This document shows positions 10,424 through 21,162 of a stretch of 64,000 nt of DNA, piece by piece; positions within the stretch are counted from its first letter, which is position 1, and every line of letters starts with the position of its first letter. The position numbers and the translations under genes are program-made. The notes beneath the pieces were generated by a model, which was not told the origin of the DNA, did not search any database, and saw only the letters and a program-made list of their open reading frames with translations. The stretch covers positions 46,912 to 110,911 of the forward strand of contig JAEBUN010000070.1 of assembly GCA_023014365.1 (NCBI GenBank), read 5' to 3'. This stretch comes from Lepiota brunneoincarnata (lineage: Eukaryota > Basidiomycota > Agaricomycetes > Agaricales > Agaricaceae).

Positions 10424-11512
10424 ATGCCTTCCTCCATCCAATCTCTCCTATCTGAATCTGCTCTTATTTCTACCCCACCGACATTAGATGGAACAACCAG
10501 ATCCTCGTCCATGCAACCTGACTCCAACCACATCCTTTACCAATTTCTCGTCGAAAGCGCCCTTAACACCACTGAAGACACACCACCCCCATGCTGTGTA
10601 CCATGACAGACCACTCCCCCCAGTCCCGTTCCATCCGTTGCTGAAATGCCAACCACCATCCCCACTCCCCCGCTTGTCGCTACCATTAGCGACTATATTA
10701 ACAAAGTCAACAGTGCCTCTACCCTTGTCTTTTCGCTTCTTATCACACCAACGCCAGCAGTATCAACAGAAGTTCGTGATGGCTTCTTCCAACTCTGCGA
10801 AAACCTTCTTTGCCTCCATGGCCTCGAGCAAAGCGTTGAAAGAGTCAAAGAGGCAAACCAGAACACATTTAATCACTTGTGGGCAGACCCCACCTTCCGC
10901 CAAATCTTCACTGAGCATTGCAGCTCCACAACCAGTATATGGATTGCGCCCACAATCCCTAGTCTGATTCAGCCTATGTCAACTGACAGACTGGCCTGAC
11001 AAGTCCCCGTTCACTCTACCCACCAACGAGTTCGACCTGAACAACCTCCAAGCCCTACTACCCTGCCTATTATCGTACCCCCCACCTCTGCACCACCACC
11101 CTGAACTTGATGACAAACAGTGGATGACTTCACCCAGCAAATGGAAGCCCATCAACAGCGGGAGACCCACCCCCTACCCCAAAGACCTCCTTGACATCGT
11201 ACCACCCCCACCATCACACCCCAAGCTGCGACAACCTGCTTGTACAATGTTGGAAGAAATTGCTGTTTTGAGTGCCATCAAATTGGCCACTGGGCACACA
11301 GCTGCCCCCGATATACCTGTTGTCACTGCAACCACTCCGTGCCAGGACATTACATGTGGACCTGCCCAGTCTACCACCAGAACCAGTGAAACGCCATGCT
11401 TGAAAGGACGGCGCAACAATATCCCAACACCTTTGGACAAACATACAATATTATTGGTGACAGCCAATACAATGACTACAACTATGCCTACAATGGTTAC
11501 TGCTACGACTAG
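10424..11512 (+). pseudogene. G0 post-pol reading frame with double zinc knuckle
   Basis: A reading frame begins 27 bp after the pol stop and can be followed in one frame for about 360 codons with several TGA/TAG interruptions (first at 10604-10606, then 10997-10999). The first half is Ser/Thr/Pro-rich with a central helical stretch (about 10646-10990, FFQLCENLLCLHG). The second half holds a classical CX2CX4HX4C knuckle (CFECHQIGHWAHSC, about 11256-11297), directly followed by a second Cys/His cluster (CCHC, then H and C). The tail is Asn/Tyr/Gln-rich. Gag-type knuckles normally lie upstream of pol, so a knuckle protein after pol is unusual. It could be a relocated nucleocapsid-like protein or an accessory protein. 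Function is not known to me. Confidence 0.6.
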
Positions 11513-11600
11513 AAATGACTACTTCCGCAATCCGCACCTGACGCCCATACCCCACCATCTATTGGCTTCAAAACAGAGTTCAAAGATTAGAAGGGGGTAA

Positions 11601-11952
11601 TGTTACCATTTTCCCATTCACGCACCTGTCTGTCTATTTTTGCTTATCACATGTCACCGCCCACAGTCAGAACCCAGTTATATTTATTTATCACATGTCA
11701 CCACCCATCTATAGTTAGTACTCCCTTGGCTTGTGATTCTCGTCCATCCGCATGTGATTCTTTCCTTTATCACATGCCTGTTATCCCAGTAGTATATATA
11801 AACCTAAGTATTACTTGTAATCCTTAGCTTTGTCTTGTTATACACCGTATTTGTTCCTGCTCTTTGGTATCGCCTTAGACTTGCTCGCACTACTCAATGG
11901 TTAACTTGTTGTTAATCACATTGAGCCTTGCAGACACCTAACCAGCGTAACA
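11601..11952 (+). repeat. 3' LTR of G0
   Basis: The repeat begins TGTTAC and ends GTAACA (6-bp inverted ends, TG...CA). It is preceded by a purine-rich tract (AGAAGGGGG, 11590-11598), as expected for a polypurine tract. A TATA-like tract lies at 11793-11802. Three copies of a TATCACATG motif lie upstream of it (about 11644, 11686 and 11769) and could be enhancer elements. The 5' partner LTR is outside the window. Confidence 0.8.
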
Positions 11953-12474
11953 GAGGGAGCCTTATGGAGGTTTCGCCAAGGGGGTTCTTGCACGAAAAGA
12001 ATGTTAAAGTCATTCTTATACACCTCAAGGTAATTGTCCAACAAAATGTAATTGGGAGTCTACCAGTCCCCAAAGGGCCAAAATGGTGGTGTGTTGGTTG
12101 TCAGAATAGACATTCATAAGGTTATAGGTGTGCCCTCCCTGCCACATGGACATAACCATAACCCAATGGTTGACCAAATCCCTGTGAAGGGATGGCCATA
12201 ACAACTTCAGCCTTGAGTGGACATAAGCTAACACCTGCAGGGATGAATTGCCTGGCTGAGGGTTCCAAATGCAAGTCCACTCTGGATGGAGTGGAGTACC
12301 TACAACACCCTCACTGTTCTTACAAACAGTAGAGGGAGCCTTCTAGAGGTTCCACCAAGGGGGTTCTTGAACAAAAAGACATCAAAGTTATTTTTATACA
12401 ACTTGAGATAATTGTCCAACAAAATGTAATTACAATTTACATTCTGAGACCATATGCATAACTCATTCTGGAAC
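11953..12474. repeat. Spacer with a ~105-bp imperfect direct repeat
   Basis: No gene is recognised. The segment at about 11948-12052 recurs at about 12322-12430 with roughly 80% identity by eye (shared blocks GAGGGAGCCTT, AAGGGGGTTCTTG and ATTGTCCAACAAAATGTAAT). The first copy starts exactly at the end of the G0 LTR. It may be part of the interrupted LINE-A downstream of ORF1 or a separate old repeat. Confidence 0.5.
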
Positions 12475-14166
12475 CTAGGCATTACTCCTGGGTTGAGTTA
12501 GCAGGATCCTGGAGGTGGCAGACAAGCCATGTACCTCCTGATATCTCTTCTTGGCCCAACCATCCTCAAAATGTTTGCACCAGAAAGGACATTTCTTGTC
12601 GTGGGCAGTATGGGTGCTGCCACAGTTCCTACAGTGGGGCTGATAAGGGCACTCTGTGCCCTCAGCAGTGCCAGCAACTGGTGGGTTCGCATTGGGGTGG
12701 GCTTTGCAGTATCCTGCCATTGACCAATGATTGTCCTCACTATGCAGCTCAGAGCAGCTGGGGCAGGTTGGGAATCTCACCCTGTAGACATTAGTTGGGT
12801 GCCCCCACCACCAGCAATGGCGGCAGAGAGATGTCCCAACTCACTGGGAAGCCATGCTTATAGGGCAAGCACGGGGCCCAATAGCCAACGACCCTCTGAT
12901 CATCGACTTGGAGGTGGACCTGGTCTGCGAGTCCCAAATCTCAAACCAGACAGTTGCAGTGTCTGACTTGTTGGAGTTCCTCCAGACCTGGGGAGAGCCC
13001 TGAAGGTTCTGAAAACCACAATGTGACGACTGTCACATGATGTTCTCAATCCACTGACTGGTAATGAGGGAACTGTCAGGGGCAAAGAAAGGGACGTCTG
13101 ACACCTTCATGAAGGACTTAGAGGATGGGACCGTGGCCATAGGCTGTGATCCCGAAGGGAAGAACCAGGAGGCCCAGTCCTGGATCACACTAAGATCTGC
13201 CATAGACGCAACTAGGTCAGTCATGAGGGATACACCATCGTATGCCAGGGAGGCGGACATGACATTAAGGTTAGATCTTGTGTTGAAGAGGGCACGGTTA
13301 GCTCCTGCAACAACCTGAGACAAATCCTTGATTGGAGGCTGAGGCCCCACAAACAGGATGACAACCTGGTGCCTCGTGGGGCCAGAGGTGGTATTGCGCA
13401 GCCTCTTTCAGGGCCTGCTAGCAGAAGGGGTTGGAGATCCTCGACCAACCATGTGGAGGATGTCTGTAGGGGACAGGTGGGGGAAGGCCCTTGCTATGGT
13501 AGTGATAGCCTCTGCGACCTTAGTATCGCTATCCCTAGAGACCAGGGGGGCGGTGGCCACCTGAGCAAAAGAGCACTTGGTATCCTTAGGCTTGGTGGAG
13601 AGGTTCACCTTAGGCAGTGGCGGGAATGCCATCCACACATAGTACATGCCTGCTTGCAAAGGCCCAGGACCCATAGGATTGGGCAGCTTCACCGGGGGAG
13701 GAGGGGCCTTGCCCTTACCCTTGTTGCCCCTAGGGGCAGTGGGCTTAGCCACACCCAATCCTGCAGCTGGGGTGGCATGGGAGTCAGGAGCCGTGTCCAT
13801 GGGGGCTGGACCAGAGGGCAGAGCCTTGATTACAAGCCTGGAGGTGGGGGCTCCAGTGATGCCCTTAGAAATCGCCTTCACTGCCTCTGGAATGGATTGG
13901 TGTATGCCCTCCCCAAAGGGGCATATGCCATCAATAATAGAGGCCTACAGTGTCTCCTCGTCCGCGTGGTCATCCAGGGCATAGTCAAGGAATCCACTGC
14001 AACCAGTAGCCTTGAGGAGAAGGTCGTAGGCCGTCCACACCCGCTCCCACGACGGACCAGTAAGCAACTCCTCAGTATGCTCAGAGAGATACTGGGTCGC
14101 GACCTCCAATGACTCCCCTATTGCCTGCATGTTCATTGCCTGATTTGGGGCAGACATATCCACCAT
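12475..14166 (-). pseudogene. LINE-A ORF1 (gag-like zinc-finger protein), decayed
   Basis: One minus-strand frame can be followed from 14166 to 12475 through several stops. The N-terminal part reads as a helical domain (VATQYLSEHTEELLTGPSW). A Pro/Lys/Gly-rich linker follows (about 13680-13820). Then come a conserved block (PPLPKVNLSTKPKDTKCSFA), a second globular region (13033-13350) and, at the C-terminus, Cys/His clusters including CX2CX3HX6C (CRNCGSTHTAHDKKC, about 12600-12650). This architecture matches ORF1 of Tad-like fungal LINEs, an RNA-binding protein needed for retrotransposition. A possible N-terminus in another frame starts at 14450. No matching ORF2 follows, since G0 lies immediately downstream. 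Confidence 0.65.
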
Positions 14167-14766
14167 GAGATCTAATCTGGGGGGGGAGACCAGGGGGAGG
14201 GGGGGGCAAAGAGGGGGCGACCCCCTTTGCTAGAGTTACACTGCAGTTGTTTGGAAGACAACTGCAAGTTGTTAGAGAAGTTGGAGAGGCAGGAGACAGG
14301 GCAAGCCTGCCTCAGCATTTCCACTGGGTCTACTGCCATCCCACAAGGTGGGGAGGCAGCATGAATGCTTGCAGCAATGCCAGACAAGCTAGTGGGGGCA
14401 GTGGTGGGGCTTTTAGGGAAGCTGAGGGACAAAGTGTCCAAGGGGTCCATGGAGGGGGTAGGGGGGGGGGACCACAGCCTTGGCTGCAAGATCCGCCACG
14501 ATCTGCTCCTCCTCACAAAGCCTGCTGGGAGGCTGAGGAGGACATGTTTGGTTGAGGTTACCACTGGTCGAATCCAACAGCGGGGGTGCGCAGTACAAGA
14601 CGATGAGTGAGGATGTGGGTGTGGCTGTGCACATTACTGGTAGTGGTACCAGATCAAGAAGCAATGGCAGTGAATTATCTGCTTTGGCCCTTGCTGGGCC
14701 ACAAGTTCAGAGGGAGTTCCCCAGCGCACCCTCGCTCTATTTTGTCTCTCACTCCGGTGCTTCGGC
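14167..14766. other. Unassigned LINE-flank sequence
   Basis: G-rich sequence with runs of G (14190-14210, 14456-14470). The minus strand may hold the 5' part of LINE-A ORF1 (ATG at 14450, then Ser/Pro-rich codons). I recognise no other gene. Confidence 0.3.
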
Positions 14767-15950
14767 CCAAGGTGAAGAGTGCCCTTATAGAAGTACAGAA
14801 TGTCCTTTGGCAGCTTACTGAGTTGTTCAGTCTGTTTGTGGATGAGAACAGACCAGGTCTCCAACTTTTGGACTGCTTCTTGGGGTGGATCAAATTTATG
14901 CTCTATACTGTTGATCCAGAAGGGCTTTGAGGCAATGGCATGTTGATGGACTGCATGCTGACCCATCGTCTGCGTGCATAGCAGCTGGTGCCCATTGGCT
15001 GCTGTGCGGGAGACTGCAGGCCATCTCAGCAGCTTGTGTGTTTGCAGGCGGACGCTTGGTCAAGCAGGCCATGGGGAGAGTTCTCCTTGCTAATGCAGAA
15101 CTCCACTCCATTCGGCTGGGAGTAGGCATGGTCTTTGATCATGCTGAAACTGACCACATCTTTGTCTACACCAGCTCCACAGGCTCTGCCTGCAGAGCTG
15201 TGGATCCTTCTGTATACATCAGCCAGGCTCATTCCCTGGAGGTGTGTCAGTCTCTGGACTGCTGGTTGTCTGCCAAGGCCCAGCAAACTGTCACCTTCTG
15301 GCAGGTGCCTTTGGGCTCTGTTGCAGAGCTTCACTCTGACGCTATTGTGATGGCAAAAGAACTCCATGTATTGCTGGGCATTTGCCCGGCGACTACTATT
15401 GACTCCCTCCAGGCTGAGGTTATGAGGGGGTACATTGACAAGTGGGTGAACATGTTTCGCTCACCCTTGTATAGGGGTAGGAATTTTCTCCCCCTGCTGG
15501 ACTCCCTCGGGAAGCCTCTCCAACCCTTGTACCTCTCTGGAGGTACATGGCTCCAGGAAATTGGTCCTCGGATGTCTGTCGCTGGCACAGTGCAGGCAGT
15601 CTGCACTATACTTGGTCACGCCCCTATAGGGGAGTACTGCACTAGATTCCACCCCCAGGAGGATCACTCCTGTCCTTGTGGGTTACAGCTTGAAACCCGC
15701 ACTCACATTCTCACTTCCTATCCAAAGTACACACAATGTGGCGGCTTACTCCATGACCTCAACGCCCTTCTGGGCTTTCTGGAACGCAACCCCTCCATGC
15801 TTGTGTTCCTATTCCAGTCCCAAGGGGTGGAATAACTGGGGAGGGCCTTTGGGTTAGTCCCCCCTTGTGGCTTAGGCCTCGAGGAGTCTATGGTTATTCA
15901 CCAGCTGCTCTCAGGCGGTCTGAAGTGATTTACTGTGAACTGATGCATTA
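14767..15950 (+). pseudogene. LINE-P: 5'-truncated LINE ORF2 (RNase H to C-terminal zinc region) and 3' UTR
   Basis: The main open frame, 14927-15835, encodes the RNase H-like domain (ANAELHSIRLGVGMV, FVYTSSTGSACRAVDPSV, WLSAKAQQTVTFWQVP). The LINE C-terminal region follows, with a CXCX7HX4C-type cluster in which the last Cys has become Tyr (SCPCGLQLETRTHILTSY). The 3' UTR follows from 15836. It lacks EN and RT, so it is a dead-on-arrival copy. It belongs to the same family as LINE-Q and LINE-S. Its 3' UTR abuts LINE-Q directly. Confidence 0.75.
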
Positions 15951-17006
15951 CAAGGTGAAGAGTGCTCTTATGGAGGTACAGAATGTCCTTCTGCAGCTTA
16001 CTGAGCTGTTCAGTCCATTTGTGGACGAGAACAGTGTTGAAATCATCCCAAGAAGGTGTATACCAACAATGGCACATATTCGAGGGGAGACAACAGCAGG
16101 GGTAAGGGAGGTAAACAGACAGTGTAACTACTTGAGAACAACAGGTATATAAGTGTAACTACAGTGAGGCTACCATGAGGCAGTCAGCTACTCTGGTGGT
16201 CAGCATTCCGTCAGTTTGCCGGAATCACCATTTCCAACAAACAGGCCAGGTCTCAGACTTTTGGACCGCCTCTCAGGGCAGATCAAATTTATGCTCTACA
16301 CCATTGATCCAGAGGGGGATTCAAGGCAACGGCATCTCGATGGACTGCACGCCTCCATTCAGAGGGTGTAGGCCGACCCATCGTCTACGTGCATAGCGGC
16401 TGGTGCCCACTGGCTGCCATGCAGGAGACTGCAGGCCATCTCAGTGGCTTGTGTATTTGCAGGCAAACACTTGGTCAAGCAGGCCAAGCAGGCTGCGGGG
16501 TGAGTTCTGCTTGCTAATGCAGAACTCCACTCCATTCGGCTGGGAGTAGGCATGGTCCTTGATTGTGCTGAAACCAACCACATCTTTGTCTACACCAGCT
16601 CCGCAGGCTCTACCCGCAGAGCTGTGGATCCTTCTGTATATGCCAGCCAGGCTCACTCCCTGGAGGTGTGTCGGTCTCTGGACCGCTGGTTGGCTGCCAA
16701 GGCCCAGCGGACTGTCACTTTCTGGCAGGTGCCTTTGGGCTCTGTTGCAGAGCTTCACTCTGATGCCATTGCAATGGTGAAGGAGCTTCATGTGTCACTA
16801 GGCGTTTGCCTGGTGACTACTATCAACTCCCTCCGTGCTGAGGTCACAAGGGGGTGCATTGATGAGTGGGTGAACATGTTTCACTCACCCTTGTATCAGG
16901 GTAGGAATTTCCTCCCCCTGTTGGACTCCCTCAGGAAGCCTCTCCAACCCTCGTACCTCTCTGGCAGTACCTGGCTCTGAGAAATTGGCCCTCAGATGTC
17001 TGTCAC
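15951..17006 (+). pseudogene. LINE-Q: second truncated copy in tandem with LINE-P
   Basis: Homology with LINE-P starts at the same internal point (AAGGTGAAGAGTGC) directly after the LINE-P 3' UTR. The RNase H frame is at 16552-16980 (FVYTSSAGSTRRAVDPSV, WLAAKAQRTVTFWQVP). It is broken by a solo LTR at 16035-16239 and ends where the poly(T) of LINE-B begins at 17007. I could not find its continuation on the far side of LINE-B. Confidence 0.7.
16035..16239. repeat. ~205-bp solo LTR in LINE-Q
   Basis: The sequence begins TGTTG and ends CAACA and is flanked by the 5-bp duplication AACAG (16030-16034 and 16240-16244). It interrupts LINE-Q at a place where LINE-P is uninterrupted. A TATA-like TATATAAG lies near 16146. 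This is what remains after LTR-LTR recombination of a small LTR retrotransposon; its family is unknown. Confidence 0.75.
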
Positions 17007-20000
17007 TTTTTTTTTTTGTTTTTTTTTTAAATCTCCAATTTATTATGTGGGCCGTGTAGGGAGGCCACGTGCAGCAATGTACTACAGTACAAATGACTGA
17101 GCCGTACACTACAGGGTATCTGTACATACAACACATGACCATGGATGCGGGCATGCGTTTCCCCATGCCCAGGATGAAGCCACCCCGAATGAACAGAGGT
17201 GGGAGGACAGCTACCCCCCAGCATGCGGAGCAAGAACCAAACCGGGGTGAGGTCCCCCTCCCTTATTGGGGGTTAGGGGTCAATTCCCACATAAATCCCT
17301 ACACGCCACCCAAAGGTAGCAGGGGAATAACCAATGCCCCGGCCCGGACCCAACCGGGCGCCAGGCAGAGCTACTAGCCGATACCCCCAGGGGGGGGCCC
17401 GGCCCTCTCAGTGAACACAAACGTGGTTGGCGACGCCTCAAGGAAAGCAATGAGGGCCTCAACCATAGCTGGGACCCCCACCATGGAGTGCCTGGGGCAA
17501 CTCTGGAACACATGCTCGTGAGTCTCCTCCCAAAACCTGCAGTGACAGGAATAACCTTCCTGTGGGAAAAAGCGCCTCTGATAGCTCCCTATTGGCGTGT
17601 GATTAAGAATAGCACGTGTCATCCGGGCCATCACTGACACTGAATGAGCGTGCGGGATCCAGGCCCCACCATAGAGATACGTGGGCCAAAGGGGACAATC
17701 GTCATCCCTGGCGAGCTGGAGGAAACCATGCCCATGGTAGTCAGGATCCTGGAACAAATCAATCCAGTAGTCCTGGCATGAATGTACTTCCTCCTTGTGG
17801 AGGTAGTCAAGCGAGGCCTGGGGACAAGCCCCTACCCCAACGGGAGGCAACGACCTAGCAAAGTTGTGCACCTGAGTATGGAAAGGCCACTTTGCATGTG
17901 AAGGGACCTCCCAGAAGTGGACTGAGTGGGCCGGACCCCCGGCGAACCACTCAGCGAGAAGGCGACAGACCACCAAGGAATGACCCTGGGTGGAGTGTAC
18001 CAATGGGTCCACCGCTTGCCTGGCCAAAGCCATTGAGTTGGTGAACAAGACAAGACCAGCGGCGCCCCTGACAGTAACTGCCTTGGACACCGCCAGCCAG
18101 ATGGCGAAGAGCTTGGCCTCTGAAGCCGTAACCTTCCCCCCCGGAAGCTGGACCGCATGGATGCAGTCCTGCCCCTGGAATATCTGAGTGGCTGAAACCG
18201 CCTGGTGGACCCGGTGGGGTGGCAGACTTGCATCCGTCGCCGCCACCAGAACCCCCGGATCAGCCTGCACCCGGGTGAGAACCCAGTCAAGAGCTGTGAC
18301 ATGGGCTGCGAGGGCATCCTCCACCCCCCAGTCATACGAGTGGAAGTGGACCCTCCCCGGGTACACATCCAAGAGATAGTGCCCCAGCCAAGCCTCTGGC
18401 ACAACAGTGTCAAAAGGCCCAGTGAGGGTGGCAAGACACTGGTTAGCGTCAACAACAGGCCCCTTCACCTTGATCAACTTGCGGGGAGGGAGCCTGGCTA
18501 TGGACCGGACATGGGACCGGAGATCACCGCTGTAGCCCCAGCTAAGGAGGGCATGGATGGGATGGCCCAGAGCAAGCGTGGCATACCGCAACTCGGCGCA
18601 ATCACGGAGCTTCCAGAGATGAAGATGAATGGGGATCAGGCCCACAATGGCCCCGACCCCCCCATCAGGCGACGTCCTAAAGGTGCCAGTAATCCAGAGT
18701 GCAGCCCGACACTGCATCCAGCAAAGGTGGTCCAAGGCGCCCTTACACCTGGCACCCTGGTAATACCACAAGTGAAAGCCATACATGGCAATAGGAACCA
18801 CACATGACCAATACAGAAGGTGCTTCTGGTCTGGCAGAAGCCCCCAGACAGAGTTACCAAGCATTCCCATAGCCTTGACCATGGAAATAGCCTTGGTAGA
18901 GTAGAAGCGAACATGCTCCCTAAACGTAAGGGCATGATCGAAGTAGAAGCCCAGATACCTCCAATAGGTCTTGGGCCAAAGAATGGTAGCGCCAATGAAC
19001 AGGGGAAACCCCAAGTCCACCGGGGGATTCTCACTGGAATGATCCTGTGAGAAATGGAAGAGCTTGGACTTGTCGTGCTCCATGACAAGTGCGAACCAAG
19101 TGAAGGTGTCATGGACCACCTCGTAAGATCTGTGGAGCAGGACGCAGTTAGCATCCAGGTCCCAGGCCTGCGCCAAGATGGTACCATTGTTGATGTAAGA
19201 CAGGAGCGACAGGCCTGGCTGAGGGAGCCTCCGCTCAATAATATACATGGCGGGAGCCAAGTAGAGGCTGGATAGGACGGGTGAGAGGGCAGACCCCTGG
19301 CCTACCCCCACCTCTGCCCGGAATGGTTCAGACAGGAAGGAATTCCAGGCATAGCTGGTGAACCTCCCTGTGAGATAAGAAGCGAAGAACTGGCCCACAC
19401 AAGGGGAGAACCCCTGCTGAGCCAGAATCACGAGAAGCATCCCATAGTTTAGGGATGGGAAAAACTGTGTGATATCAAGGTGAGAACACTTGTCTTCAAC
19501 CTGCAGGCCCACCCGGCATGGACTAAGTGCACAAGGTAGGCACCAGCATCTTTGGTGGACCACTGGATCACACCTCCAAACTGGTTTGGATGGAACACGC
19601 CAAACTTGACAGCCTCAAACTGCAAGCAGCACAAGATCATTTTCTCAATAAGCTTACCGAGAGTATTGAGAAGGACGATCGGTCTGAACGCCTTCGGTGT
19701 AGCATAGGAGGACTTGCCAGGCTTTGGTATAATAACTGACATGCTCTCCTTAAAGTGACAAGGCCAATGCCCGCACTCCATACAGGCATCAGTGATCTGA
19801 CAGACCAAATGGGTAGCCGTCGGGCCTGCCAGAATGGACTTGAGGTGCATCCACATGACGTGGTCCAGACCAGGCGATGACAAAGAGGAGCATGCGCGCA
19901 AGGCATCGTGCATCTCCAAGTTGGAGAAGACTGGCCACTCCCATGGTGGGAGCAGATCAATCTGATCAAGAACACCAACATCAACCTGGCGGTTGTTGGC

Positions 20001-20735
20001 AGCATTGTAAGAGCTGTGGAGCCCTTCCCAGAGCTCCTCGAGGGTGTTGCAGGGGCGATCGTGATAATGGATTGCCTTGCAGGGAGGCAACTTGTGCGCC
20101 CTGACCCAATCCATCAGGTTCCAGGGGCGCTTGTTAGTAGAAGCAATCTCCTCGATGTGCTTATTGAAGAACTTGTGCTTAGCAGCCTTCTAGGTCTGCT
20201 TAAATGTGCGCACATCCTCCTGGTCCTGGGACCAAGAATACACCGCGTAAGTGTGAGAGCACTCGTCATCCCACCATGGCTTAGACCGCGAGACAATGCA
20301 GATCTCCTTGGAGTTGGCAAGCCACGCCTCAGAGAAGACCACAGAGATAGCCAGGGCTACCTTGTCAATCCTGCCAGGTGAGCCCAGGTCCGGAAAGTCC
20401 AGACCCATAAGCCCCATCAAGACCTCAGCCAGGAACTTGGCCTCCTTGTCCAAGCCCCGCCTCAGCGAGCATCTGGGCACAGCCCCCTTGAAGGCCTCCA
20501 GGGGGACAGTGATCCAAAGGGGGCAATGATCAGATTGACCCCGCAGATCAGGACACCACATGGGAAGTGGCAAGTGGCTGCACACCCTTGTGAACATGAG
20601 GTCGATCACGGTAGAAGTGAGCCCCTCCTCAAAGGGGAAGTGCATGGGGCCTGGGTTCTCAGGGAGCGAGAGATCCAGACCCAGTGAGTCCACCGTTTCC
20701 AGCAGGGAGGCAGCAGCAACGGGGTTGTGGGATAA
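17007..20735 (-). pseudogene. LINE-B: Tad-like LINE ORF2 (EN fragment, RT, RNase H)
   Basis: Minus strand, with the poly(A) tail seen as poly(T) at 17007-17028. The C-terminal half of an APE-type endonuclease is at 20190-20693 (STVIDLMFT, QSDHCPLWI). The RT follows (KAFRPIVLLNTLGKLIEKM near 19670; LDITQFFPSL, GVGQGSALSPVLSSLYLAP in 17374-19563). The catalytic box reads YINNG (about 19185-19200) where YxDDG is expected. Next come the RNase H (ATDASLPPHRV, GGKVTASEAKLFAIWLAVSK) and a C-terminal Cys/His cluster (SCHCRFWEETHEHVFQSC). The frame shifts near 19500 and has a stop near 20115-20190. The 5' part (ORF1, endonuclease start) is missing. The large open RT-RNase H block suggests moderate age. 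Confidence 0.82.
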
Positions 20736-21060
20736 CTACCAGTAAGGTAGGGGAGAAAGCCCCACTGGCTTGAAATGCTACACTCTGTAAAGAAGTGTGC
20801 ATGGGTGAAGAGTCCACTACCCCAACAAAAACTGGAGCGCAGGAAACAAGGGGTAGATAGGGCCTAGAGGTCCCCCCCCCCTTTGGGGGGGTTAGAGGTC
20901 AATTCCCCATAAATCCCTGCACCCTGCAGACTAAGGCTCTAAGAGCTTCAGGTTCCCCCCTTATCAGGGTTAGGCATCAGTTCACTGTAAACTGCTACAC
21001 CCCACCCAAGGGCAGGAGGTGGATAACCATCGACTCCTTGAGACCAAAGCCCAATCAGCA
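20736..21060 (-). repeat. LINE-U: 3' UTR fragment of the LINE-P/S family
   Basis: The sequence matches the reverse complement of the LINE-S 3' UTR (42840-43190) in order: GGTAGGGGAGAAAGCCC, GGGGTTAG(A/G)GGTCAATTCC, CTCTAAGAGCTTCAGGT and TAACCAT(C/A)GACTCC. No coding part remains. The same fragment type recurs at 40445-40890. Confidence 0.65.
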
Positions 21061-21084
21061 GACTTGCATCCATTAGAGCCCCTC

Positions 21085-21162
21085 TAGCCCAGTGGTTTCA
21101 ATCACTAAAGATGGGGAGAGGTGGCTGTGCATGGCTGCCAGAAAGGTTAGGGGTTCAATTCT
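21085..21162 (+). repeat. Possible tRNA-derived SINE head
   Basis: TAGCCCAGTGG (21085-21095) fits a pol III A box and GGTTCAATTCT (21152-21162) fits a B box with its CpG decayed. The box-to-box distance (67 bp) is longer than in an intron-less tRNA. Acceptor pairing was not convincing, so this is a relic or chance match. Confidence 0.3.

Larger units (their letters stand above)
1..11952 (+). mobile_element. G0: chromodomain Ty3/Gypsy retrotransposon, left end outside window
   Basis: This is the right-hand part of an LTR retrotransposon. It starts inside the reverse transcriptase and runs through RNase H, integrase, a chromodomain, an extra reading frame and the 3' LTR. It is split by the complete element G1, with target duplication GTATC at 2026-2030 and 9910-9914. 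If G1 and one GTATC are removed, the reading continues smoothly from the integrase C-terminus into the GPY/F and chromodomain region. Many stop codons and lost catalytic residues show that it is dead. It is a different family from G1/G2/G3, with an unrelated LTR and different protein sequence. Confidence 0.88.

Noticed and set aside
14190..14210. G-quadruplex candidate in G-rich runs
   Set aside because: Runs of G occur repeatedly in LINE flanks here, and nothing ties them to a function.
18205..18807. Plus-strand frame within LINE-B
   Set aside because: Complement of the RT/RNase H coding strand; no motif of its own.
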